A stretch of 46,512 nt of DNA from CADCVT01 sp035940955 (GTDB lineage Bacteria > Actinomycetota > Thermoleophilia > Solirubrobacterales > Solirubrobacteraceae). Of this stretch, positions 33,907-42,281 are shown one piece after another. The notes under the pieces were generated by a model, which was not told the origin of the DNA, did not search any database, and saw only the letters and a list, made by a program, of their open reading frames with translations. Each line of letters opens with the position of its first letter. The stretch's first letter is position 1. The position numbers were made by a program, and so were the translations under genes. Location of the stretch: assembly GCA_035940955.1 (NCBI GenBank), contig DASZEJ010000013.1, positions 1 to 46,512 of the forward strand, given 5' to 3'.

Positions 33907-36900
33907 ATGGACGACCGCACGCGCGCCGTGCTCAGCCACGAGCAGGAGCAGCTCTGGCTGCTCCACGTCTCCCAGCAGTCCTCGGCGACGAAGTACAACC
34001 TCGCGTGGGCGGTCGAGCTGGCCGGGCCGCTCGACGCGGGCGCGCTCGCCGCGGCGCTGGGCCGCGTCGCCGAGCGCCACGACGCGCTGCGGGCCACCTT
34101 CCACCGCGACGGCGAGCGCCCCGTGCAGGCGATCGGCCGCGCCGACCGCGCGCGGCTGCTGCGCACGCGCGACCTCTCGCGGCTCGAGCCGGCCGCCCGC
34201 GACGCCGCGGTGGAGCGCGTCTGCCGCGACGAGCCGGCCACCGTGTTCGACCTGGAGGCCGGGCCGCTCGCGCGCGGCGTGCTGCTGCGCCTGGAGTCCG
34301 AGCGCCACCTGCTCGTCTGGACCGCGAGCGAGCTGGTCTTCGACCGCCCGTCGATGGACCTCCTGCTCGCCGAGCTGGCCGCCGCCTACCGCGGCGCGCC
34401 GCTCGCGCCCGCGCCGCCCCGCTACGCCGACCACGCCGCCGCCCAGCGCGAGTGGACCGCGGGCCCCGAGGCGCGCGCCGCGTTCGAGCGCTGGCGCGAG
34501 GCGCTGCGCGGCTACGGCGGCGTCGAGCTGCCGTTCGAGCGGACGTACAGCCTGTACGACAGCTGGCTGACCTCGGAGGGCGCGATGCGCGTCATGCCGT
34601 GGCCGCACGCGCTCGCCGAGCAGGCCGGCCGCTTCGCCGCCGCCCACGGCGTCGAGCCGCTGACCGTGCTGCAGGCCGCGCACGCCGCGCTCGTGCACCG
34701 CCACAGCGGCCAGCCCGACCTGGCGATCGGCGTGCGCGCCGACACCCGCACCGCCGCGACCGCGGGCGTGATCGGCGCGTTCGAGGGCCAGCTCCCGCTG
34801 CGCCTTGACCTCGGCGACGACCCCACGTTCGCCGAGCTGGTGCGCCGGACCGCGCGGACCGCCGGCCGCGCCCTCGACGACGGCCGCCTGCCGTACCCGC
34901 TGATCGTCGAGGCCGCGCGGCGCGAGGGCGGCAACGACCAGCTCCCGCTGCTCATGACCGCGGTCGGGACCGGCACGCCGCCGGCGCCGGTCGACCTCGG
35001 CGGCGGGCTGCGCGCGCTCGCCGAGCCGCTGCACGACGGCACCGCGCGCCTGGACCTGACGATCGACGTCGAGAGCGACGCGGTGTCGTCGCGCGCGGTG
35101 GTCGAGTGGAGCACGAAGCTCTTCAGCCCCGACAACGCCGAGCGCCTCCTGCGCCGGCTGGAGTCGACGCTGGCGAGCGGCGTCGGCGACCCGTCGCGCC
35201 GCGTCTCCGAGCTCGTCATCGGCACCGCCGAGGAGCGCGAGCTGACCGTCGTCGCCTGGAACGCCACCGACCTGCCGGACGCGCCCGCGACGATCCCCGA
35301 GCGCTTCGACGCGCAGGCGCGCCGCACGCCGGAGCGCGTCGCCGTCGCCGACGAGTCCGGCGCCGAGCTGACCTACGCCGAGCTGCGGGCGCGCGCCGAC
35401 GGGCTCGCGCACCGCCTCGCCGCGCTGGGCGCCGGGCCCGAGGCGCGCTGCGGCGTGCTCATGCGCCGCGACGCCGGGCTCGCCGCCGGGCTGCTGGCGA
35501 TCCTCAAAGCCGGCGGCGCTTACGTGCCGCTCGACCCCGAGGCGCCGCCCGAGCGCCTGGAGGCGATCCTCGACGACGCCGGCGCCGCGCTCGTCCTCAC
35601 CGACGCCGAGCTGCGCGAGCGCGTGCCGCCCGGGCCGTGGCGGACCGTGCTCGCCGACGCCGAGCCGGCGCCGCGGGCGGACGCCCCGCCCGACGTCCCG
35701 CTCGACCCGGCGAACCTCGCGTACGTCATGTACACGTCGGGCACGACCGGCCGCCCGAAGGGCGTGCTGATCGAGCACCGGTCGGTGTGCGCGTTCGTCC
35801 GCGGCGCGCAGGAGCTGTACGAGCTGACCCCCGACGACCGCTTCGTCCACGTCGCCGCGCTCGGCTTCGACGTCTCGACGTTCGACCTGTTCGGCGCGCT
35901 GCTCACCGGCGCGAGCGTCGTCGTCGCGAGCGCCGAGACGCGGCGCTCGCTCGACCGGCTGCGCGACCTGCTCCGCGAGCGGCGGATCTCCGTCTACATG
36001 GGCGCCCCCGGCGTGCTCGAGCTGCTCGACCCGGCCGACTTCCCCGACCTGCGGATGCTCGCCGTCGGCGGCGAGGCGTTCTCCGGCGACTTCGCGACGC
36101 GCTGGGCGCGCGGGCGGCGGTTCGTCAACAGCTACGGGCCGACCGAGACGACGGTCGGGGTCGTCACCAAGGACTGCGCGGGCTCGTGGGAGAGCACGCC
36201 GCCGATCGGCCGCGCGATGCCCAACCACCGCGCCTACGCGCTCGACCGCCGCATGCAGCCGGTGCCGATCGGCGTGACCGGCGAGCTGTACGTCGGCGGG
36301 CCGGGCGTCGGCCGCGGCTACCTCGGCCGCCCGCGGGCGACCGCGGCGGCGTTCGTCCCCGACCCCTTCTCCGGGCGCCCGGGCGAGCGGCTCTACCGCA
36401 CCGGCGACCTCGTCCGCTGGCTGCCGAGCGGCGACCTCGTCTTCCTCGGCCGCGCCGACCGCCAGCTCAAGGTCAGCGGCGTGCGCATCGAGCCGCGCGA
36501 GATCGAGGACGCGATCTGCAAGCACCCCGAGGTCCGGCAGGCCGTCGTCGTCCCCGAGACCGCGCCCGGCGCGCCCGCGAAGCTCGTCGCCTACGTCGTC
36601 GGGCAGGACGGCGCGGCGCCGGGCGTCAGCTCGCTGCGGGCCGCGGTCGCGTCGTGGCTGCCGCCGAACATGATCCCCAACGAGTGGGTGGCGGTCGATG
36701 CGGTCCCGCTGACGCCGGCGGGGAAGGTCGACGCCGCCGCGCTGGCCGCCGCGCGCGACCGGCGCGCGCACGAGCCCGCCGCCCCGGCGGCGCGCCCGCG
36801 CACCGAGACCGAGCGCCGCGTGGCCGAGGAGGTCTTCGAGCCGGTGCTCGGCCGCCAGGGGATCGGCGTCGACGAGGGCTTCTTCGAGCTGGGCGGGCAC

Positions 36901-37122
36901 AGCCTCCAGGCGCTGAGCGTGCTCGCGCGCACGCGCAGCCTGTTCGGCGTCGAGATCCGCGTCGCCCAGTTCTTCCAGGTCCCGACGATCGCCGGCGTCG
37001 CCGCCGCCGTCGACGCCGGGCGGGCCGACGCCCTGGCGACCGCCGACCGCGACGCGCTGCTGGACGCCCTGTCGCGCGTCGAGCGGCTGGAGCCGACCAC
37101 CGCGGCGGGAACGGAGGCGTGA
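33907..37122 (+). CDS. Nonribosomal peptide synthetase, C*-A-T with degenerate condensation motif
   Basis: 1071 residues. The N-terminal 430 residues align with a condensation domain (LSHEQEQLWLLHVSQQSSATKYN, ERHDALRATF), but the HHxxxDG position reads SELVFDR (141-147): both His and the Gly are gone, so it should not catalyse peptide bond formation. The adenylation domain (about 463-945) is complete: TSGTTGRPKG from residue 610, SYGPTETT, YRTGDLVRW, PLTPAGKVD. Carrier domain LGGHSL with Ser999; no thioesterase. Hand-read pocket residues are D-V-F-M-A-G-S-V-G; I cannot assign a substrate. An inactive first domain fits a loading module that starts the chain. The ATG has gaggagga 10 bases upstream. 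It is coupled to the next NRPS, whose start is 3 bases away. Confidence 0.95.
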   Translation: MDDRTRAVLSHEQEQLWLLHVSQQSSATKYNLAWAVELAGPLDAGALAAALGRVAERHDALRATFHRDGERPVQAIGRADRARLLRTRDLSRLEPAARDAAVERVCRDEPATVFDLEAGPLARGVLLRLESERHLLVWTASELVFDRPSMDLLLAELAAAYRGAPLAPAPPRYADHAAAQREWTAGPEARAAFERWREALRGYGGVELPFERTYSLYDSWLTSEGAMRVMPWPHALAEQAGRFAAAHGVEPLTVLQAAHAALVHRHSGQPDLAIGVRADTRTAATAGVIGAFEGQLPLRLDLGDDPTFAELVRRTARTAGRALDDGRLPYPLIVEAARREGGNDQLPLLMTAVGTGTPPAPVDLGGGLRALAEPLHDGTARLDLTIDVESDAVSSRAVVEWSTKLFSPDNAERLLRRLESTLASGVGDPSRRVSELVIGTAEERELTVVAWNATDLPDAPATIPERFDAQARRTPERVAVADESGAELTYAELRARADGLAHRLAALGAGPEARCGVLMRRDAGLAAGLLAILKAGGAYVPLDPEAPPERLEAILDDAGAALVLTDAELRERVPPGPWRTVLADAEPAPRADAPPDVPLDPANLAYVMYTSGTTGRPKGVLIEHRSVCAFVRGAQELYELTPDDRFVHVAALGFDVSTFDLFGALLTGASVVVASAETRRSLDRLRDLLRERRISVYMGAPGVLELLDPADFPDLRMLAVGGEAFSGDFATRWARGRRFVNSYGPTETTVGVVTKDCAGSWESTPPIGRAMPNHRAYALDRRMQPVPIGVTGELYVGGPGVGRGYLGRPRATAAAFVPDPFSGRPGERLYRTGDLVRWLPSGDLVFLGRADRQLKVSGVRIEPREIEDAICKHPEVRQAVVVPETAPGAPAKLVAYVVGQDGAAPGVSSLRAAVASWLPPNMIPNEWVAVDAVPLTPAGKVDAAALAAARDRRAHEPAAPAARPRTETERRVAEEVFEPVLGRQGIGVDEGFFELGGHSLQALSVLARTRSLFGVEIRVAQFFQVPTIAGVAAAVDAGRADALATADRDALLDALSRVERLEPTTAAGTEA

Positions 37123-37125
37123 ACG

Positions 37126-40100
37126 ATGGCCGCGACGCTCGAGCCCCCGCGGACGGTGCTGCGCACCGCGCCGCTGTCGTTCCTCCAGGAGCAGCTCTGG
37201 CTGGTCGAGCAGATCGAGTCGGGCGACGCCCTCTACAACGAGGTCCTCGGCCTGCGCCTGTGCGGCGCGCTCGACGCGGAGGCGCTGGAGCGGGCGATCG
37301 GCGCGGTCGTCGAGCGCCACGCCAGCCTGCGCACGACGGTGCGCACCGAGGCCGGCGAGCCGGTGCAGGAGGTCTGGCCGCCCGCGCCGGTGGCACTCGG
37401 GCCGGCCGTCGACCACACCCACCTGGGCCCGGCCGAGCGGCTGACGAGCGTCGAGGCCGCGGGGCGCGAGCTGGCCGAGGCGCCGTACGACCTCGAGCAC
37501 GGCCCGCTGGTGCGCTGGGCGCTGCACCGGCTGGCGCCCGACGAGCACCTGCTGCTCGTCGCCGTGCACCACATCGTCAGCGACGGCGAGTCGATGGACG
37601 TCCTCGTCCGCGACCTCGACCGCTGCTACGCGGCGTTCGCCGCCGGGACCGAGCCCGACCTGCCCGCGGTCGGCGCCGACTACCTCGACTTCGCGCTCTG
37701 GCAGCGCGACGCCGTGCAGGCGGGCCGGCTGGACGCCGAGGCCGCCTACTGGGCCGACGCGCTGCGCGGCGCGCCGACGGTCCTCGAGCTGCCCGCCGAC
37801 CGGCCGCGGCCGGAGCGGCGCAGCGCGCACGGGCGGCGCGAGGCGTTCCCGCTCGACGCGGCCTCGCGCGCGGCCGTCGAGCGGCTGGCCGGCGAGCTGG
37901 GCTGCACGCGCTTCAACGTCCTGCTCGGCGTGTTCGCGGCGCTGCTGCAGCGCTACACCGGCCAGGAGGACGTCATCGTCGGGTCGGGCGCCAGCGGGCG
38001 CCCCGGCACGCGGTTCGAGCGCACGTTCGGGCTGTTCGCGAACATGGTGGCGCTGCGCCTGCGGCCCGCGGCGGACGCCGCGCTCGGCGACGTGATCCGC
38101 GCGACCGCCGAGACCGCGTTCGACGCGCTCGACCACCAGCTGCTGCCGTTCGAGAAGGTCGTCGAGCTGCTGCGGCCCGAGCGCGACCCGAGCCGGCCCC
38201 CGGTGGTGCAGGTCGTCTTCACGATGTGGGACGCCGGCCCGCGCGAGACGACGGTCGGCGACCTGCGCGCGTGCGTCTTCGACGTCCCGCGCGGGCGCTC
38301 GCGCTTCGACCTGCTGGTCGAGGTCGTCACGGCGCCCGGGCGGCTCGACCTCGTCGTCGAGTACGACAGCGACCTGTTCGAGCGCGAGACCGTCGCGCGG
38401 ATGGTCGACCACTACGAGCGCCTGCTCGGGCAGGCCGCCGCCGACCCCGCGACCACCGTGGCCGGCGCGCGGATGCTCGCCGAGGGAGAGCTCGACGCGC
38501 TGACCCGCGACGGCGCCGAGGTGCGCGACGGCGCCGGGAACGTCGTGCCGCCCGGGGCGGTCGGCGAGCTGCACTCCGGCGGCGCGCCGACCGGCCGGCT
38601 GGCCCGGCGCCGCGCCGGGGGCGCGATCGAGCTGGTCGAGGCCGCGGCCGAGCCGGCGCCCGACCTCGACGGCGAGCTGCCGCCGCTCGACGAGAACGCC
38701 GCGCTGGAGTCGGTCCTGACGGCGATCTGGAGCGACGTCCTCGACCTCGACCGCGTCGACCGCGACGACGACTTCTTCGCGCTGGGCGGGCACTCGATGG
38801 CGGCGTCCCGCGTCGCCCGCCAGGTCGAGGCGGCGCTGGGCGTCGAGGTGCCGCTCGCGACGATCTTCGACTGCTGCACGGTCGCCGAGCTGGCGGCCGA
38901 GCTGGCGTGGCGCCATCCCGGCCTCGAGGCCGAGGCCGAGGCCGCGGCGGGCGACGACGGCGGCGGCGGGGGCCTGGCATCGGAGCCTCCGCCGGCCGCC
39001 GGCCCCGCCTCCGAGGCGGCGCTCACGGCGCCGATGTCGGCGTCGCAGCTGCAGGTCTGGGTGGGCGAGCAGCTCGGCGCCGGCGAGGTGCGCGACTACG
39101 TCGCCGCGCTCGCCTACCGCGTCCGCGGGCCGCTCGACGCCGCCGCGCTGGAGGGCGCGCTGACCGACGTCGCCGCGCGCCACGAGCTGCTGCGCGCGTC
39201 GGTGTCGCTCGCCGGCGACGTGCCCGTCCTGCGGATCGCGCCCGAGGCGCACGTCGCGCTGCCGGTCGACGACCTCGCGCCGCTGGCCCCCGCGATGCGC
39301 GACGACGCCGCGGCGCGGATCGTCCAAGCCGAGGCCGAGCAGCCGTTCGACCTGGCGCGCGGCCCGCTGCTGCGAGCGCGCCTGCTGCGGCTCGCGCCCG
39401 ACGACCACACCCTCCTCCTCGTCCAGCACCACCTGATCACCGACGCGGTCGCGATGGAGGTCCTGACGCGCGAGCTGGACGCCCACTACGCCGCCCGCGT
39501 GCGCGGCACGGCGGCGGCGGCGCGCCCGCTCGCCGTCGGGTACGGCGACTACGTCGTGTGGGAGCGCGAGTGGCTGGCCGGGCCGGACGCCGAGCGCGCG
39601 CGGCGCTTCTGGCGCGACCGGCTCGCCGGCGCCCCGGAGCTGCGCCTGGGCGACGGCCGCGTGGGCGAGCGGCGCACGTCGTCGGCGACCGCGACGCGCT
39701 CGCGCACGCTCGGCCCCGAGCCGGCCGCCGGCATCGAGCGCCTCGGCCGGACCGCGCGCGCCAGCGGCTTCATGGTCGTCACCGCCGCGCTGGCGGCGAC
39801 GCTGGCCGACTGGAGCGGCCAGGACGACGTCGTGATCGGCACGACCGTCGAGAACCGGCCGCTGCCGGGCCTGCACGACGTCGTCGGCTGCTGCGTCAAC
39901 GTCGTCGCGCTGCGGGTCGACTGCGGCGGGGACCCGACGTTCGGCGAGCTGGTCGCGCGCGTGCGCCAGGCGGTCCTGGACGCGCACGCCCACCAGGCGC
40001 TGCCGTTCGGCCACGTCGTCAGCGCGCTCGGGCTGCCCTCGGTCGGCGACCGCACGCCGGTCTTCCAGGTCACCTCGGAGTGGGTCGACCGGCGCCAGGT

Positions 40101-40356
40101 GTCGCTCGCGCTGGAGGGCTGCGTCGTCGCGGCCGAGCCGGTGCCGATGCGGACGCTGCGCTACGAGCTGGCGCTCTACGCGAGCCGCGAGCGCGACACG
40201 GTCGCGCTCGAGCTGGAGTACGCGACCGACCTGTGGGACCCGGCCGCGATCGACGCCCGCCTCGCGCAGGCCGCCGCAACGCTGGCCGCCGGCGTCGCCG
40301 ACCCCGGCCGGCGCCTCTCCGCCCTCACCGCCGAATCACAGGAGGTCGCGGCATGA
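37126..40356 (+). CDS. Nonribosomal peptide synthetase, C-(A remnant)-T-C
   Basis: 1076 residues. First condensation domain with HHIVSDG from residue 148. Where an adenylation domain belongs, only about 50 residues remain. Then a carrier domain (FFALGGHSM, Ser557), a Gly/Pro linker, and a second condensation domain with HHLITDA from residue 768 (Gly replaced by Ala, His pair and Asp kept). No thioesterase. The carrier cannot be loaded in cis, so it must be charged by the neighbouring A domains, by another protein, or not at all. The terminal C domain may couple the chain to the C-A-T-TE protein or to a free amine. acggagg precedes the ATG, and its stop overlaps the ATP-grasp start. Confidence 0.94.
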   Translation: MAATLEPPRTVLRTAPLSFLQEQLWLVEQIESGDALYNEVLGLRLCGALDAEALERAIGAVVERHASLRTTVRTEAGEPVQEVWPPAPVALGPAVDHTHLGPAERLTSVEAAGRELAEAPYDLEHGPLVRWALHRLAPDEHLLLVAVHHIVSDGESMDVLVRDLDRCYAAFAAGTEPDLPAVGADYLDFALWQRDAVQAGRLDAEAAYWADALRGAPTVLELPADRPRPERRSAHGRREAFPLDAASRAAVERLAGELGCTRFNVLLGVFAALLQRYTGQEDVIVGSGASGRPGTRFERTFGLFANMVALRLRPAADAALGDVIRATAETAFDALDHQLLPFEKVVELLRPERDPSRPPVVQVVFTMWDAGPRETTVGDLRACVFDVPRGRSRFDLLVEVVTAPGRLDLVVEYDSDLFERETVARMVDHYERLLGQAAADPATTVAGARMLAEGELDALTRDGAEVRDGAGNVVPPGAVGELHSGGAPTGRLARRRAGGAIELVEAAAEPAPDLDGELPPLDENAALESVLTAIWSDVLDLDRVDRDDDFFALGGHSMAASRVARQVEAALGVEVPLATIFDCCTVAELAAELAWRHPGLEAEAEAAAGDDGGGGGLASEPPPAAGPASEAALTAPMSASQLQVWVGEQLGAGEVRDYVAALAYRVRGPLDAAALEGALTDVAARHELLRASVSLAGDVPVLRIAPEAHVALPVDDLAPLAPAMRDDAAARIVQAEAEQPFDLARGPLLRARLLRLAPDDHTLLLVQHHLITDAVAMEVLTRELDAHYAARVRGTAAAARPLAVGYGDYVVWEREWLAGPDAERARRFWRDRLAGAPELRLGDGRVGERRTSSATATRSRTLGPEPAAGIERLGRTARASGFMVVTAALAATLADWSGQDDVVIGTTVENRPLPGLHDVVGCCVNVVALRVDCGGDPTFGELVARVRQAVLDAHAHQALPFGHVVSALGLPSVGDRTPVFQVTSEWVDRRQVSLALEGCVVAAEPVPMRTLRYELALYASRERDTVALELEYATDLWDPAAIDARLAQAAATLAAGVADPGRRLSALTAESQEVAA
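38497..38646 (+). other. Fossil of an adenylation domain (A6-A7 region) inside the C-T-C NRPS
   Basis: After the C-domain end and the usual linker (MLAEGELDAL), the protein reads DGAGNVVPPGAVGELHSGGA then TGRLARRRAGGAIELV. These match adenylation core A6 (VPPGxVGELxVGGxG) and A7 (TGDLARRxxDGxxEFLG) with everything from A1 to A5, the segment between A6 and A7, and A8-A10 missing. The frame is intact, so this looks like in-frame deletion of a former adenylation domain. Confidence 0.8.
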
Positions 40357-41567
40357 CCGCCGCCGTCCCGCCGCCCGCGACGCTGTACCTGGTCGCGCCG
40401 CGCAGCCTGCGCAGCTGGCTCCCGCACTTCCTCGACGAGGGGGACGGCGACGAGGTCCTCCACGTCGGCGAGCAGCCGCGCGTGGACCTCGCGCCGATCC
40501 TGCGCGCCGTGGACGCCGACCCGCACCGCGTGTGCGTCCTGCTGTCCGGCCACGACTCGCTCGAGCGCGACTCGCGGCTCGCGGCGGCGCTGCGCCGCCT
40601 GGGCCTGCGCGCGATCGGCCCGTCGCCCGAGAGCGTGCGCGTCGGCACCGACAAGGAGCACATGAAGGACTTCTTCGACCGCCACGGCTTCCCGTCGCCG
40701 CGCTGGGCGCGCGCCTCGGGCGCGGCCGCCCTCGGCGGGCCGGACGACGCCGTCGTCGTCAAGCGCCGCGCGGGCACGCAGAGCGCGGGCACGCGGCGCG
40801 AGCGCCTCGGCGACTGCAGCGTCGCCCCGGGCGAGCTGTGCGAGGTGTACACAGATGGCGTCGAGTACTCGGTCACGGTCTACCGGGACGAGGAGCGCGA
40901 GCTGGTCTTCCCGCCGATCTGGAAGGGACGGACGACGGCCACGCTCGTCCCGCCGTGGATGCGGCTGCGGGTCTGCCCCGACCCGCTGTTGACGCCCGGG
41001 CGCGAGGAGGCGCTGCGGACGATCGCGCGCGAGCTGGCGCGAGCGATGGACCTGTGCGGGCACCTCGAGGTCGAGTACGTCGTCGGCGCCGACGGCGCCG
41101 TCCAGGTGCTCGAGGTCAACCCGCGCGTGGCCGGCACGATGCGGCTGGCGGCGAGCGCGACCGGCACGCGCCTGTTCTCGCTGCACCGCCTGCCGGCGGT
41201 GCGGGCCGACCTGCAGGCGGTGTGCTGCGCCGCCGAGGTGCCGTACTCGGGCCCGCCGTTCAGCGACCCGGCCGAGGGCGTGTTCGCGACGAGCCGCGTG
41301 ACCGCCTGCGGCCCGACGTTCGCCGTCGCGCGGCGCAAGCTCGAGCGCGCGCTGAGCCGCGCGCGGGTCGCCGCGGGGGCGTCGGCGCGACCGGCGCCCG
41401 CCGCGCCGCGCCGCCCCGCGTCCCCCGCGCCGCCGGGGTCCGCCCGCCGGCCGGCGTCCCCGGCGGGGTCCGGGTCCGCCCACCGGCCGGCGCCCCCGGC
41501 CGGGCCGCCCCGAGCGCCGCGCCGCCCCGCGTCCCCCGCCGCGCCGCCCGTCGGCGCGGCCGCGTAG
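40353..41567 (+). CDS. ATP-grasp ligase
   Basis: 404 residues. An N-terminal pre-ATP-grasp domain (about 1-95, ending LRAIGPSPESVRVGTDKEHM) is followed by an ATP-grasp core with VVKRRAGTQSAGT, CEVYTDGVEYSVTVY and LEVEYVV...VLEVNPRVAGTMR, containing the Glu/Asn metal ligands of the carboxylate-amine ligase fold. Such enzymes form amide bonds using ATP through an acylphosphate; in peptide clusters they add an amino acid or amine outside the NRPS. The last 60 residues are a Pro/Ala/Arg repeat tail not needed for the fold. The ATG overlaps the NRPS stop (ATGA), with aggagg upstream. The substrate is unknown; the missing adenylation domain next door makes a compensating role worth testing. Confidence 0.88.
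   Translation: MTAAVPPPATLYLVAPRSLRSWLPHFLDEGDGDEVLHVGEQPRVDLAPILRAVDADPHRVCVLLSGHDSLERDSRLAAALRRLGLRAIGPSPESVRVGTDKEHMKDFFDRHGFPSPRWARASGAAALGGPDDAVVVKRRAGTQSAGTRRERLGDCSVAPGELCEVYTDGVEYSVTVYRDEERELVFPPIWKGRTTATLVPPWMRLRVCPDPLLTPGREEALRTIARELARAMDLCGHLEVEYVVGADGAVQVLEVNPRVAGTMRLAASATGTRLFSLHRLPAVRADLQAVCCAAEVPYSGPPFSDPAEGVFATSRVTACGPTFAVARRKLERALSRARVAAGASARPAPAAPRRPASPAPPGSARRPASPAGSGSAHRPAPPAGPPRAPRRPASPAAPPVGAAA
41402..41564. repeat. Pro/Ala/Arg repeat tail of the ATP-grasp gene
   Basis: A run of about 26 bases (gcgccgccccgcgtcccccgc core) occurs at about 41402 and again at about 41514, with degenerate units between, encoding RRPASPA-type repeats up to the stop codon. It is in-frame and C-rich on this strand, and probably arose by slippage. 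Confidence 0.7.
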
Positions 41568-41576
41568 CCCCCTGCG

Positions 41577-42281
41577 ATGCGGCTCTTCGCCTTCCCCCAC
41601 GCCGGCGGCGGCGCGGCCGAGACGTTCGGGTTGCGGCGCGCGCTGGCGCCCGCGGTCGAGCTCGTCCCGGTCGCGCTGCCCGGGCGCGACGCGCTGTTCC
41701 GCGAGCCGCCGCTGACCTCGCACGCCGGCGCCCTCGCCTACCTGCGCGGCACGCTGTTCGACGCGCTCGAGCCGCCGTTCGCCCTGTACGGCCACAGCAT
41801 GGGCGCGCACGTCGCGTTCGAGGTCGCGCGCGAGCTGCGCCGGGTGGGCCGGCCCGGCCCGGTCCGGCTCTGCGTCTCGGCCGCCCCCGCGCCGCAGTTC
41901 GGCCCGCCGCGCCCGTACGCCCACCTCCCCGACGACCGGTTCGTCGAGCGCCTGCGGACGCTCGGCGGCACGCCGGACGAGGTCCTCGCCGACCCCGGGC
42001 TGCTCGCGTTCGTGCTCCCCCGCCTGCGCGGCGACTTCGCCCTGTCCGAGAGCTACCGCTACGCCGACGAGCCGCCGCTCGACTGCCCGATCTCGGTCTG
42101 GGGCGGGCGCGCCGACGCGTACTCGGTCGAGCGCCTGCGCGCGTGGGGGGAGCAGACCCGCGCCGGCTTCGCGCTGCGGATGCTCGACGGCGGCCACTTC
42201 TTCGTGCGCGACAACGAGGCGGCGATGGCGGCGGCGCTGCGCGCGGACCTCGCGGCGGCACCGCAGCAGGTGGCGGCGTGA
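41577..42281 (+). CDS. Type II thioesterase
   Basis: A 234-residue alpha/beta hydrolase. FAFPHAGGGAAETF at the N-terminus and YGHSMGAHVAFEVAREL (nucleophile Ser in GHSMG) are the type II thioesterase signature; His in GGHFFV completes the triad. The usual role is removing wrong or stalled acyl groups from NRPS carrier domains, which would matter here given the A-less module. The ATG is 9 bases after the ATP-grasp stop. The next GTG overlaps its stop. Confidence 0.95.
   Translation: MRLFAFPHAGGGAAETFGLRRALAPAVELVPVALPGRDALFREPPLTSHAGALAYLRGTLFDALEPPFALYGHSMGAHVAFEVARELRRVGRPGPVRLCVSAAPAPQFGPPRPYAHLPDDRFVERLRTLGGTPDEVLADPGLLAFVLPRLRGDFALSESYRYADEPPLDCPISVWGGRADAYSVERLRAWGEQTRAGFALRMLDGGHFFVRDNEAAMAAALRADLAAAPQQVAA

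Noticed and set aside
33595..40014. 2139-codon open frame on the minus strand opposite the two operon NRPS genes
   Set aside because: It has low-complexity Arg/Ala/Val/Glu composition and no recognisable motif, and overlaps complete NRPS domains on the plus strand.
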